From contig NZ_WUEH01000020.1 of the NCBI RefSeq assembly GCF_010468615.1, forward strand, positions 1 through 64,000: 64,000 nt of DNA. Reading direction: 5' to 3'. The position numbers and the translations under genes are program-made. The notes below the pieces were generated by a model. That model saw only the letters and a program-made list of their open reading frames with translations, had not been told where the DNA came from and made no database searches. Numbering within the stretch: position 1 is the first letter of the stretch; each line of letters begins with the position of its first letter. Of this stretch, positions 1 through 8,213 are shown in pieces. This stretch comes from Pseudodesulfovibrio sp. JC047 (GTDB lineage: Bacteria; Desulfobacterota; Desulfovibrionia; Desulfovibrionales; Desulfovibrionaceae).

Positions 1-36
1 CTGATGATATTTTAATCCTAGCCATGTCGGCCTCCT

Positions 37-1011
37 TTGAGCTTCACTTTTACTGGTATTGTTACCAGATTAAGCCTTGGAGTGCCGACATGGTATTTTT
101 GCGTCCTCCGACCAACCCCGGACAGGTATGCCTTCGGCGACTGGGGGAAAGGGAGAGATAAACCTGTTTGTCCATATTGTGGTGAAAAAGAACGCATACA
201 AAACCGGAAGAAAAAGAATTTTATCAAGGCCTTGCATGCAAAAAAGATTTTACCGTTCGTATTGTTACTGTTTTTGCCCGTTCTCACATCCTTTTACATA
301 AATGGCTATACGCTATTTACCTTCTTGTAACTGTCCGCAAAGATATTTCGTCTGTACAATTGTCAAAAGAATTAGGCATTACACAAAAATCAGCATGGTA
401 TATGTTGTAGCGACTTCGTGCAGCATGCGGAAATGATAATGATGACGATGATTACAATGATGGTGGAGTGAGTAGTAAATTTTTACGGGGTATGGTTGAA
501 GCCGATGAAACATACATTGGCGGCAAGGAAACCAACAAACATGAGTGCAGAAAGCTCAAAGCTGGGCGAGGCACCATAGGGAAAACCGCAGTTATTGGTT
601 TTCGAGAACGCTCCGGACAAACAAAGGCCAAGGTCTTGACCAGCGTCAAGAAAGGCGCGATTCGTGCGGCTGTACGGGGTATTGTCGCCTCTCAAGCCAC
701 TCTTCATACAGACACTTCCCGCTTCTCGTGGCATGGAAGAATACGAACATTTTTCAGTCAACCATAGTGCCAAGGTCTATGTGGATGGGATGGCGCATAC
801 TAACGGAATTGAAAGCGTATGGGCGGTTCTCAAGCGCGGATTTTATGGAATATATCACTCTTTTAGCGTCAAACATCTTTAAAAATATGTTGAAGAATTT
901 ACATTTCGTCTCAATGAAGGCTCATGCTCTGTGCATTCATATGATCGTATGGATGCACTTCTCGACAAGGCCGTCGGAATTCAACTTACGTATGAAACTT
1001 TAACAGCCTAA
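37..1011 (+). pseudogene. Broken IS1595-family (ISXO2-like) transposase
   Basis: Pieces of one transposase lie in order in different frames. A zinc ribbon (CPYCGEKER, near 170-195) comes first. Next is a helix-turn-helix region reading SVQLSKELGITQKSAW and interrupted by an in-frame TAG near 409. Then comes the first catalytic segment VEADETYIGGKETNKH (about 495-545), a later segment HTNGIESVWAVLKRGFYGIYH (about 797-858) in another frame, and a tail ending in TAA at 1009-1011. The order matches the ISXO2-like DDE transposases of the IS1595 family. At least one nonsense mutation and several frameshifts make it non-functional. The true start and terminal inverted repeats could not be identified, so the 5' boundary is approximate. 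Confidence 0.85.
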
Positions 1012-1071
1012 ATAAAAAGGGAAAATGGAGTCTTACAAAATTCAAATTGTCAGGGAATCAAAGATGTAGTT

Positions 1072-1131
1072 CCCTTTTCAAAGGGTTCTTTGGCAGGTCC
1101 AGGACAGCGTCCTGGTCACGCTGAAGGCGAG
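1072..1131 (-). repeat. Partial copy of the dispersed hairpin repeat
   Basis: Read on the minus strand, about 60 bases match the start of the two tandem repeat units at 61916 and 62299. They include the self-complementary core CCAGGACGCTGTCCTGG and the following CCTGCCAAAGAACCCTTT. The rest of the 350-base unit is absent. It lies between the dead transposase and the kinase gene. Confidence 0.7.
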
Positions 1132-1144
1132 GGGTAGGGTGGTT

Positions 1145-2506
1145 TTATTGGCAGACGGCTCTGACGAAGAATCGGCAGGTGAGGTCTTGCCACCAGACGA
1201 ATCCCATTTCGGCATCGGCATACCATGCGGCGGTGAATGCCTTGGTATCGGCGGACCAGAGTCGGGCTTTTTGTGGGTCGAAAAGTGGTTGCAGACAGCG
1301 TTCACCGGGCGTTGTTTGGGGAGAAAAAATGGTGAGTAATTCCGGGATGGTTGGCAACCTCCAATTGGAGTGGCCGGCGAATTGGTGGTGATTCAGACGA
1401 CGCACATGGGCGTGAGCGTGTTGCCAGGTGAGCGGGTAGCGTGTCCCGTGCTTTTCCCAGATGTGGCCGGTGGTGCGATTGAGGATGGTCTGGTTGTCGA
1501 GATCCTGAAAATCGTTGGGGGCGGACTGATTGGGTCGCCAGAGCGTGTCGAGATCGAAAAGGGCCTGCGCTTTTTTGAGGGAGACTTTGACGGGCTGCTG
1601 ACGGGGGGACGGTTGGGCGGCTGGTGCATCGAGATCAAGGAGAAGATCCGTTGCGAGACAGATGGCTTCCTTGTGGGCGAGCCAGGCTGATTCGAGTGCG
1701 TCAAGAGCGCGGATCATGCGGGTGGCGTCGGGAAAACGATCAGTGGGGTCAGCGGCGAGGGCTTGGGTAAAAAAAGATGCCCAGAGCGAGTCGAATCCTG
1801 GATACATTTCAGCAAGGAGCGCGGCGTCAAAGGGCGTGGAAGGAAGATCTCCGGTGAGCATTCGATAGAGGGTGACGCCGACGGAATAGAGATCGGATCG
1901 GGCATCGGCGGTTTCCGGTGCCGCTTCCTGTTCAGGGGCGGTGTAATAGGGTGAACCGATGACCATTCCCGTGTGACCGGCGGGTGTTTCGCCGCGTAAT
2001 TTGCTCAGACCGAAATCGATGAGTTTGACACGTCCGGGGCCATCTTGATCCTCGGCCAGCATGACGTTGAATGGTTTGATGTCCCGGTGAACGATGCCTT
2101 CGAAGTGGAGCCGGTCAAGCCCTTGAAGCATGGCGCGGGCAATGTGCAGGGAGGCTGTGAATCCGAGTCGGCGTGAGTTCTTTTCGACTTCATAGGTTTC
2201 GCCCATGAGGACACCGAGATTGCCGCAAAAATATTCCATGGTGAAATGGGGAGGGACGGTTGGGGTGCCCATGTCCACATCCAGAATGGACGCCACATTC
2301 GGGTGACTGATGCGGGCCATGGTGATCGCTTCCTTGGCAAACATGTCCGTGAGAGCATCCGGACCGACGATGGCTTCGAGCATGTCCGAGGGCTTCAAGA
2401 CCTTGAGCGCGACGATTCGGCCCGTGATCGGCATGAGTGCTTTGTAAACCGCGCCCATGCCGCCTCGTCCCAAAAGTCCGCGTATTTCATATCGTCCGAT
2501 GTGCAT
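1145..2506 (-). CDS. Serine/threonine protein kinase with C-terminal DUF1566 domain
   Basis: This is a cytoplasmic Hanks-type kinase. Its N-terminal two thirds carries a glycine loop (GRGGMGAVY), the ATP-binding lysine in VALKVLKP, the catalytic loop HRDIKPFNV, the metal-binding DFG in LIDFGLSK, and GSPYYTAPEQ with SDLYSVG. The last 110 or so residues look like DUF1566 (Lcl C-terminal domain), with the typical THNHW-like phrases SNWRLPTIPELL and LWSADTKA. No transmembrane segment was found, unlike many PknB kinases that have an extracellular sensor. The start at 2506 was chosen because homology begins at once (MHIGRYEIRG); a TTG at 2524 is an alternative, and neither has a strong ribosome site. 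Its targets cannot be told from the sequence. Confidence 0.9.
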   Translation of the reverse strand: MHIGRYEIRGLLGRGGMGAVYKALMPITGRIVALKVLKPSDMLEAIVGPDALTDMFAKEAITMARISHPNVASILDVDMGTPTVPPHFTMEYFCGNLGVLMGETYEVEKNSRRLGFTASLHIARAMLQGLDRLHFEGIVHRDIKPFNVMLAEDQDGPGRVKLIDFGLSKLRGETPAGHTGMVIGSPYYTAPEQEAAPETADARSDLYSVGVTLYRMLTGDLPSTPFDAALLAEMYPGFDSLWASFFTQALAADPTDRFPDATRMIRALDALESAWLAHKEAICLATDLLLDLDAPAAQPSPRQQPVKVSLKKAQALFDLDTLWRPNQSAPNDFQDLDNQTILNRTTGHIWEKHGTRYPLTWQHAHAHVRRLNHHQFAGHSNWRLPTIPELLTIFSPQTTPGERCLQPLFDPQKARLWSADTKAFTAAWYADAEMGFVWWQDLTCRFFVRAVCQ

Positions 2507-2777
2507 GAAAGTACGGTAGCCCAACCGACCTGCCGTCGTCTACCGTATGCGTCTTGGACTAGAGGGAAAAAGGAGTGGGAAAGCGCAGGGAAATTGCCTG
2601 CGTGAAAGAACTCTTTGGGGAAGGATTGTGGAGGAATATTTTGTTTTATGGGGCTTAATACCGCTGTTTTATTTCCTTTTTTCGATTTCATATTCACTGT
2701 TGCACTCAGGTATGGTTTAGATTATTTCTAGACTTGATGAACCTTCTGAGAGATCGAAAGAAAGGGGACATATCCCA

Positions 2778-3455
2778 ATGAAAAAAAGTATTGTGGTTTT
2801 GGCTGCTTTGACAGCCTCGGCGTTGCTGTTGAGTGGGTGCTTTCGCAAACACATCGCTTCAACGCCTCCGGCTCGACAGCCTGCCCGCCAGACGACGGTC
2901 ACGGTGGATACTCAGCCGAAGCAGATGGAAAAAGAGTCTGAGATCATTGAAGAGACGTATGTCGTCGATGCTCCGGCTGACGCGACGATGCAGCCGATAG
3001 AAGTTGGCGAAAGTGATTTGGCGGAAGAGCCTTTGCCACAGGAAGCACTGCCGCAAGCGGCTGGTGACAGTGCGCAGAAGGCGGTCTCCAAGGAAGTGAA
3101 GAGCGAAACCAGCACAAGCGCAACTCCGGCCACTGTCGGAACCGACCCGGAAAAAGAAGTGGTCGTGATCGAGAATGTGGTCGTGGCTGAAGACGTTGTG
3201 ATGTCGCCTGCTGCTGAGGGTGGCGAGTATTATGTCCAGGTCGGCGCGTTCACGGATCTTGAGAACGCAAACAAAGTCCTCGCCCGGCTCCTTTCGGACG
3301 GGTACAAGGACTCTGTCTTGTCCAAGACGGAGACAGGATTGTTTCGTGTGCAGGCTGGTGCTTTCCCGGACGAGGTTTCGGCCGAAGGAGCACTGACCAG
3401 ACTTAAGACGGACTATCCTGAAGGGTTCGTCTTCAAAAAAACATCCGATGAATAG
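2778..3455 (+). CDS. SPOR-domain lipoprotein
   Basis: The 225-residue protein begins with a lipoprotein signal peptide (MKKSIVVLAALTASALLLSGC; lipobox LLSGC with Cys21), so it should be lipid-anchored. Residues about 25-145 form a low-complexity stretch rich in Ala, Glu, Pro and Val, probably a flexible periplasmic linker. The C terminus (about 150-222) is a SPOR repeat domain (YYVQVGAFTD..., then LFRVQAGAFPDEVSAEGAL). SPOR domains bind septal peptidoglycan stripped of stem peptides, so a role at the division site is likely from family knowledge. A GGGG ribosome site precedes the ATG. It is followed by a strong hairpin shared with the convergent HU gene. Confidence 0.9.
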   Translation: MKKSIVVLAALTASALLLSGCFRKHIASTPPARQPARQTTVTVDTQPKQMEKESEIIEETYVVDAPADATMQPIEVGESDLAEEPLPQEALPQAAGDSAQKAVSKEVKSETSTSATPATVGTDPEKEVVVIENVVVAEDVVMSPAAEGGEYYVQVGAFTDLENANKVLARLLSDGYKDSVLSKTETGLFRVQAGAFPDEVSAEGALTRLKTDYPEGFVFKKTSDE

Positions 3456-3467
3456 AAACGAAAGTGG

Positions 3468-3503
3468 ATTCATACGGTTCGATGGGTATCGAACCGTGTG
3501 AAT
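3468..3503. terminator. Long hairpin between convergent genes
   Basis: A 16-bp stem (one G-T pair) closes a GGGT loop between the ends of the SPOR lipoprotein gene and the HU/IHF gene. The T tract is poor, but the position between convergent genes suggests a bidirectional terminator. Confidence 0.7.
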
Positions 3504-3508
3504 CTGTC

Positions 3509-3793
3509 TTATCTATTCAGTTCAGCGCGGAATTTGCGAGACAGCCTGAAGACAACCACCTTTCGTGGAGGCAGCGTAATCGTCTGGGTCGTTTGAGGGT
3601 TACGACCTTTGCGTGCCCGCTTGTCGTATGCCTCAAATTTGCCGAATCCACTGATAAGAAGAGCGTGGTCCTTCTTGATGGATGTCTTCATGATGTCAAG
3701 GATGGATTCAACCAGATCCTTGATCTCGGCGCGATTCTTGTCAGTCCGTTCGTAGATGTAATCCACGATGCCAGCTTTGGTGAGGGTGCTCAT
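3509..3793 (-). CDS. HU/IHF-family DNA-binding protein
   Basis: The 94-residue protein has the full HU/IHF fold signature. N-terminal helices (MSTLTKAGIVDYIYE) lead to ISGFGKFEAYDKRARKGRNP, the beta-arm region that inserts in the minor groove, and then PPRKVVVFRLSRKFR at the end. The pattern resembles the IHF alpha/HU group of deltaproteobacteria; IHF versus HU cannot be decided here. A GGAGG ribosome site precedes the ATG. It starts 30 bases after the HIT gene on the same strand, so the two are probably co-transcribed. Confidence 0.92.
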   Translation of the reverse strand: MSTLTKAGIVDYIYERTDKNRAEIKDLVESILDIMKTSIKKDHALLISGFGKFEAYDKRARKGRNPQTTQTITLPPRKVVVFRLSRKFRAELNR

Positions 3794-3823
3794 TGATCGC
3801 CTCCAAAAAAAGGTTTCCAGAAA

Positions 3824-4249
3824 TTACTTCACGAGGTCCGCGATTTTTGTCGCGAGCCGTTGCATCTCGTCAGAGTCTGTATACGAAGTCTGCTCCCACA
3901 GGCGCAGTCCATCATCCGAAAATCTCGGAATAAGGTGATAATGTGCATGATTCACCAACTGTCCGGCCGCCTCATAGTTGTTTTGCATGAGATTCAGTCC
4001 GTCGGCCTTGGTGACATCCATGATCGCCTTTCCCACAACCGACAACGCATGAAGCAGGTCATTTCCCAGTTCGGCGGGGATATCCATCAGCGTGGGGTAG
4101 TGCCCTTTGGGCAGTACCAGCGCATGTCCCGCGTTCACTGGTGCGATATCCAGAAAAGCAAAACAGGTTTTCGATTCAAACACTTTTGCGCAGGGAATTT
4201 TACCTGCGATAATTTGACAAAAAACACAGTCAGAATCCACGTGAGCCAT
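3824..4249 (-). CDS. HIT-family nucleotide hydrolase/transferase
   Basis: The protein is about 141 residues. It has the histidine-triad motif HAHYHL near the C-terminal third and an N-terminal CVFCQIIAGKIP typical of the HINT branch (the paired Cys suggests a zinc site). HINT-type proteins hydrolyse purine nucleoside phosphoramidates and related AMP adducts. The start at 4249 is preferred over an upstream ATG at 4291 because GGAGGGGAG lies eight bases before it and the family homology begins there. It is the first gene of a likely two-gene unit with the HU/IHF gene. Confidence 0.9.
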   Translation of the reverse strand: MAHVDSDCVFCQIIAGKIPCAKVFESKTCFAFLDIAPVNAGHALVLPKGHYPTLMDIPAELGNDLLHALSVVGKAIMDVTKADGLNLMQNNYEAAGQLVNHAHYHLIPRFSDDGLRLWEQTSYTDSDEMQRLATKIADLVK

Positions 4250-4568
4250 TGAAATTCTCCCCTCCGTCTGACCGAAATCCAAACCTTTCAACGGTCTGTG
4301 ATACCCATTTTTGACGGAGAAATTTTGACAGTTACTCGCTTTTATACCCGGGAAATTCAGTTAAATCAAGTCGGTTCGCGAATTTTGTGGAAAGCCTTGC
4401 ACAGCAAGGCCTCGCGCCAAGTCTAGAAATCTTCTGGAAAATGGTTGCGCAAACCTTCTTAACACATTGAAATACCTGTTTGATTTTGTAAAGCCTTTAA
4501 TTTCAAATTGTTATACTAGTTTGTGAGAAAAAGTTCAAGCATTGTGGCCCGGTGAGCTTTATTTCATA
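4250..4568. other. AT-rich intergenic region, no gene seen
   Basis: No convincing reading frame. A short hairpin (GCCTTGC, ACA loop, GCAAGGC) lies at 4394-4410. The region probably holds the promoter of the HIT/HU unit. Confidence 0.4.
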
Positions 4569-4763
4569 CTATTTAAGTATTTTTTTTGAACGTGCAGGAA
4601 CGCCTGTGGCGATTGTTTCGGGCGTAATAGTATTTATAACCACAGCTCCGGCACCGACGACACTTTTTGCGCCGATGATACAATTCTGAATGACTGACGC
4701 GCCGACGCCGACGAGCGCGGCTTCGCCCACGGTGACGGTTATAGCGATGAGAAGTATATTCAT
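4569..4763 (-). pseudogene. C-terminal remnant of a hexapeptide-repeat acyltransferase
   Basis: The 64 residues match only the end of a left-handed beta-helix sugar O-acyltransferase of the NeuD type (VGEAALVGVGASVIQ, IIGAKSVVGAGAVV, then TIATGVPARSKKI). The N-terminal domain and most hexapeptide turns are missing, and no matching upstream frame was found. A GGAG site does sit before the ATG, so a short peptide may still be made. A truncated gene is the most likely reading; part of a beta-helix alone would not be expected to form an active trimer. Confidence 0.7.
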
Positions 4764-4835
4764 AATGTTTCTCCGGGTATGGCTTTTGATTTACCTGTTT
4801 TGTTTTTTTCATGTCAACCTCGTGCAAAGGACTGC

Positions 4836-4865
4836 TTGACTCACCATTCTCGGACGCGATATCTC
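4836..4865 (+). promoter_or_regulatory. Candidate promoter for fabD-aroE
   Basis: TTGACT at 4836-4841 and TATCTC at 4860-4865 are 18 bases apart, 70 bases before the fabD start. Confidence 0.4.
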
Positions 4866-4934
4866 ACAGACCATCAATCAGATTGAAAAGTGAAGGGACT
4901 GACACTCTCTCGTCATGCATACAAGGAGCATTCA

Positions 4935-5867
4935 ATGACCAAAATCGGTGTCCTTTTTCCGGGACAAGGCTCTCAGGAAAAGGGGATGGGGCGCGATGTC
5001 GCTGAAAGCGATGCCGCAGTTCTCGACCTCTGGAAATTGGCAGAAAAGGAATCCGGTCTGCCTCTTCGTGAAATATATTGGGATGGCGAGGCCGCAGACA
5101 TGGCCGATACCCGGGCCTTGCAACCCGCGTTGACTGTGGTCAACCTGTCGCTGTGGTTGGCCGTGAAAGGGAAAATTGCTCCGGCCGCAACAGCCGGGCA
5201 CAGTTTGGGTGAATTTGCCTCACTCGGTGCGGCGGGTGTCTTGAGTCTGGCCGACTGCATCAAGGCTGTCACGGTGCGTGGACGGCTCATGGCCGAATCC
5301 GGTGGTGTCGGGCACGGCATGGCCGCTGTGGTCAAGCTCCCCCAGGCCACGGTGGAAGAGATTGTGGATGCGGTCGTGCGGGAAACCGGCAAGGAGTTGC
5401 GTGTTGCCAACTACAATACCCCGGCTCAGTTCGTCATCAGTGGCGAGCAGGAAGCGCTGGATGCCGCAGATGTTTTGGTCAAGGCGGCCAAGGGACGTGC
5501 CATTCGTCTGGCCGTGTCCGGGGCCTTTCACAGTCCGCTCATTCAGGAAGCCGCAGACGAATTCGCCGCATTTCTCAAAACGTTGACCTGGAATGCGCCT
5601 GTTTTTCCGGTTCATCACAATGCCACGGCACTGCCCCAGCCTGATCCCGAGCAGATTTCGATTACCATGCAACATCAGATGACCTCCAGCGTGTTGTGGA
5701 TTCAGACCGTGCAAGCCATGTGGGCGACCGGCATTCGCGAGTTTGTGGAAGTTGGTCCCAAGGGGGTGCTGTTCAAGATGCTGAAGGCCAATCTCGGGTC
5801 CATGGATGAAAAATGGTCCGGCCTGAAGGTTGGTTCTCTGGAACAGGCTGGCGAGCTGTCGGCATGA
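4935..5867 (+). CDS. fabD: Malonyl-CoA:ACP transacylase
   Basis: This enzyme transfers malonyl from CoA to acyl carrier protein, supplying fatty-acid elongation. The 310-residue length fits the family. The N terminus has the signature GVLFPGQGSQ, the nucleophile is Ser90 in AGHSLGEF, and the active-site histidine is in SGAFHSPL (about residue 200). The start at 4935 is chosen because AAGGAG lies seven bases upstream and homology starts there; an ORF extension to 4890 is not supported. The stop codon overlaps the aroE start (ATGA), indicating translational coupling. The pairing of a fatty-acid gene with a shikimate gene has no obvious pathway reason. Confidence 0.95.
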   Translation: MTKIGVLFPGQGSQEKGMGRDVAESDAAVLDLWKLAEKESGLPLREIYWDGEAADMADTRALQPALTVVNLSLWLAVKGKIAPAATAGHSLGEFASLGAAGVLSLADCIKAVTVRGRLMAESGGVGHGMAAVVKLPQATVEEIVDAVVRETGKELRVANYNTPAQFVISGEQEALDAADVLVKAAKGRAIRLAVSGAFHSPLIQEAADEFAAFLKTLTWNAPVFPVHHNATALPQPDPEQISITMQHQMTSSVLWIQTVQAMWATGIREFVEVGPKGVLFKMLKANLGSMDEKWSGLKVGSLEQAGELSA

Positions 5868-6679
5868 CCATGAACGGCAGCTATGGCATCATCGGGTGGC
5901 CTTTGGGGCATACCATGAGTCCGACCCTGCATTCCTGGGGATTCGAACAGTTCGGCATGGACGCCCGGTACACGGCGTGGCCCGTTGCTCCGGACGAGCT
6001 GGCACCATTTATGGAACGGGTTCGAACACAGCCTGTTGCCGGTCTCAGCGTGACCATCCCGCATAAACAGACGGTCATGCCGTTTCTGGACCGAATTTCA
6101 GATCGAGCCGCACGCATTGGAGCCGTGAACACCGTGTATTGGGACGGGGATGTCCTTTGCGGTGAAAATACCGATATCACGGGTTTTGTCGCTCCGTTGC
6201 ACGCTTTGTCGTTTGTGCCTGCATCCGCGTTGGTTTTGGGCGCGGGAGGCGCGGCCAGAGCCGCTCTTGCCGGTTTGAAGGAGTTGGGTGTCACTCGGCT
6301 TGCCGTGACCAACCGGACTTTGGCCAAGGCCGAGGCTTTGGCTGCCGCATTTGCCGTTGACTGTGTTGCCTGGGAATCCCGTATGGATTCCGGATGGCAA
6401 TTGGTGTGCAATACGACCCCTTTGGGCATGTCCGGTGCGGAAGAGGCTCGTTCTCCATGGGATGCGCAGGTCTTTTCGTCGGATATGTTGGCCTATGACA
6501 TTGTATATAATCCGTTGGAAACACGGTTTCTTCGTGAAGCCCGTGAAGCCGGGTGCCGCACGGTGTCCGGTCTGGACATGTTTGTTCAGCAGGGTTTGGC
6601 GCAATTTGCGTTGTGGACTGGACAGTCCATGGATGCAGCCGGTGCGAAAGGTCATCTGTTGGGTGCCTTGAAAGGGTGA
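5864..6679 (+). CDS. aroE: Shikimate dehydrogenase
   Basis: NADP-dependent reduction of 3-dehydroshikimate to shikimate, in aromatic amino acid synthesis. The 271-residue protein has the substrate-binding start YGIIGWPLGHTMSPTLH, the catalytic lysine in SVTIPHKQ, GAVNTV, the ENTDITGF motif with a conserved Asp, the nucleotide loop GAGGAARAAL and the NRT motif typical of NADP binding. The ATG at 5864 overlaps the fabD stop by four bases; the longer frame starting at 5813 would lie within fabD and lacks homology. A secreted cyclophilin gene follows after 53 bases. Confidence 0.95.
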   Translation: MTMNGSYGIIGWPLGHTMSPTLHSWGFEQFGMDARYTAWPVAPDELAPFMERVRTQPVAGLSVTIPHKQTVMPFLDRISDRAARIGAVNTVYWDGDVLCGENTDITGFVAPLHALSFVPASALVLGAGGAARAALAGLKELGVTRLAVTNRTLAKAEALAAAFAVDCVAWESRMDSGWQLVCNTTPLGMSGAEEARSPWDAQVFSSDMLAYDIVYNPLETRFLREAREAGCRTVSGLDMFVQQGLAQFALWTGQSMDAAGAKGHLLGALKG

Positions 6680-6732
6680 TTTTCTCTTGGTACGTGTCTT
6701 TTGTCAGATCGTTTGAAACGAAAGGTGAGAGA

Positions 6733-7392
6733 ATGAAGAATATGAAAATGGTGTGTGTGGCTGTTGCCGCGTGTCTGGTTCTTGTGGTGTCCGTTGTGTG
6801 CGGTTCCAACGCCTATGCCGGACCGAATCCAGTGGTTATCATGGAGACGTCTGAAGGCCGGATCATCTTGATGCTGTATCCCAAGGACGCGCCCAAAACG
6901 GTTGCCAACTTTTTGAGATATGTGGACTCCGGATTTTATGACAAGACTATTTTCCATCGGGTCATTCGTCAGCGCAAGTCTCCCGATGGGCAGCAGGATG
7001 GGTCCATGAATATCGTGCAGGGTGGCGGTTATACGTATCCCATCAAGCGGAAACGGCCCATGGCTCCCATTGTGAATGAAGCGGCCACCGGGCTGTTGAA
7101 CGCCAAAGGGACCATTGCCATGGCACGGACCGACAATCCTGATTCGGCCACGAGCGAATTCTTTTTCAATGTCGAGGACAACCCGGTCCTGGATTATAAA
7201 CAAACGTCCAAACAGATCGGGACCGGAAGTTTCACTGGCAGCACCACCATGGGCTATTGTGCTTTTGGCAAGGTCATCAGGGGGATGGATGTGGTCGTCA
7301 AGATACATCAGGCGAAAACGGGTCGGTCCGGCGGCATGAGTGACGTGCCAGCAAAGCCGATTATTCTCAAAAAAGCCTACCGTCCTCAATAG
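6733..7392 (+). CDS. Exported cyclophilin-type peptidyl-prolyl isomerase
   Basis: The 219-residue protein starts with a Sec signal peptide ending near NAYA, so it should act in the periplasm as a proline isomerase in protein folding. The cyclophilin core includes FHRVIRQ, GGGYTYP, TIAMARTDNPDSATSEFFFN and a C-terminal FGKVIRGMDVV. Two insertions relative to minimal cyclophilins (RKSPDGQQDG and YKQTSKQIGTGSFTGS) are visible. AAAGGTGAG precedes the ATG. It may be read through from aroE and is followed by a clear terminator. Confidence 0.93.
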   Translation: MKNMKMVCVAVAACLVLVVSVVCGSNAYAGPNPVVIMETSEGRIILMLYPKDAPKTVANFLRYVDSGFYDKTIFHRVIRQRKSPDGQQDGSMNIVQGGGYTYPIKRKRPMAPIVNEAATGLLNAKGTIAMARTDNPDSATSEFFFNVEDNPVLDYKQTSKQIGTGSFTGSTTMGYCAFGKVIRGMDVVVKIHQAKTGRSGGMSDVPAKPIILKKAYRPQ

Positions 7393-7412
7393 GGGCTTCG
7401 GGTGATGATTTC

Positions 7413-7445
7413 AAAGGCGATCCGGCAATGGATCGCCTTTTTTTG
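7413..7445 (+). terminator. Rho-independent terminator
   Basis: AAAGGCGATC pairs with GATCGCCTTT around an 8-base loop and is followed by TTTT. It ends the fabD-aroE-isomerase unit. Confidence 0.9.
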
Positions 7446-7454
7446 TTGAAATCG

Positions 7455-7931
7455 TCAGACAAGGTCGTGCTCGTGACCATCGGTACGGATGACCACGCGT
7501 CCCGTGCCCAAATGCAGCGACATGGTTCGGGGTATGTCGTCGCCGAATTCTTCGGCTGTTAAGCGGGTTTTGTTATACGCGAGCACGCCTTTGAGTGCCG
7601 TGGCGTTTCTGGTGCCGATAGGAATATGAAACTGGCTGCGAATATTGGCTCCACCGGCTCCTTTGTATATGAGACGGTGCTGACTGGCTCCAGCCTGTAC
7701 CAGGCTACGGACCATGGCAGGAACACCTGTTGTCACGAATTTGAAAGGATTGGTTTCGCTGTTTTGATGGTTTCCCGGCGCGGGGAGCAGGCAATGGATT
7801 AATCCGCCGATGCGTGTTCTCGGATCATAGGCAGAGACCCCGATACAGGACCCGAGGGAATAGGTAATCAGGACATCCTCGGGGTGTACCGAGAATTGCA
7901 TGTCCGAGAGACCAACGATTTTGAGACTCAT
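7455..7931 (-). CDS. cheD: Chemoreceptor glutamine deamidase CheD
   Basis: CheD deamidates glutamines in chemoreceptors and, in other species, works with CheC. The 158-residue protein has the catalytic Cys in TYSLGSCIGV, the preceding conserved Thr, the catalytic His in GLIHCLLP, and KGAGGANI. GGGGAG lies upstream of the ATG. No cheC, cheB or cheR gene is adjacent, so this is an isolated chemotaxis gene. Chemoreceptors lie 30 kb away in the window and could be its substrates. Confidence 0.93.
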   Translation of the reverse strand: MSLKIVGLSDMQFSVHPEDVLITYSLGSCIGVSAYDPRTRIGGLIHCLLPAPGNHQNSETNPFKFVTTGVPAMVRSLVQAGASQHRLIYKGAGGANIRSQFHIPIGTRNATALKGVLAYNKTRLTAEEFGDDIPRTMSLHLGTGRVVIRTDGHEHDLV

Positions 7932-8130
7932 GGCGGTCTGTGCTCCCCGTAAAGTATACGGTGGTCAGCGCACAGAGTAAAGTGACACCCTCGTGTGATG
8001 TGATCGGTTGCGTCCCGGTCTGGCTCGTGTCTTTCGAGACAGACCTTTCTGAATTTTCTTTGGATTGGGTCGAATCCGACGGCTTATCATATTCTTTTCT
8101 GGACTTTTTTTAGATTTTTCTGAAAAATAC

Positions 8131-8152
8131 TGCCATACTGTATGATATGGCA
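8131..8152. other. Small hairpin upstream of the amidase gene
   Basis: TGCCATA and TATGGCA form a 7-bp stem with an 8-base loop 62 bases before the amidase start. Its function is not clear; it could be part of the 5' untranslated leader. Confidence 0.35.
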
Positions 8153-8213
8153 TATCCTGTTTCAAGGCTGCTTTTTTCGAAGGTCTTTTTCTTTCAGCCC
8201 CGGACGACATAAA

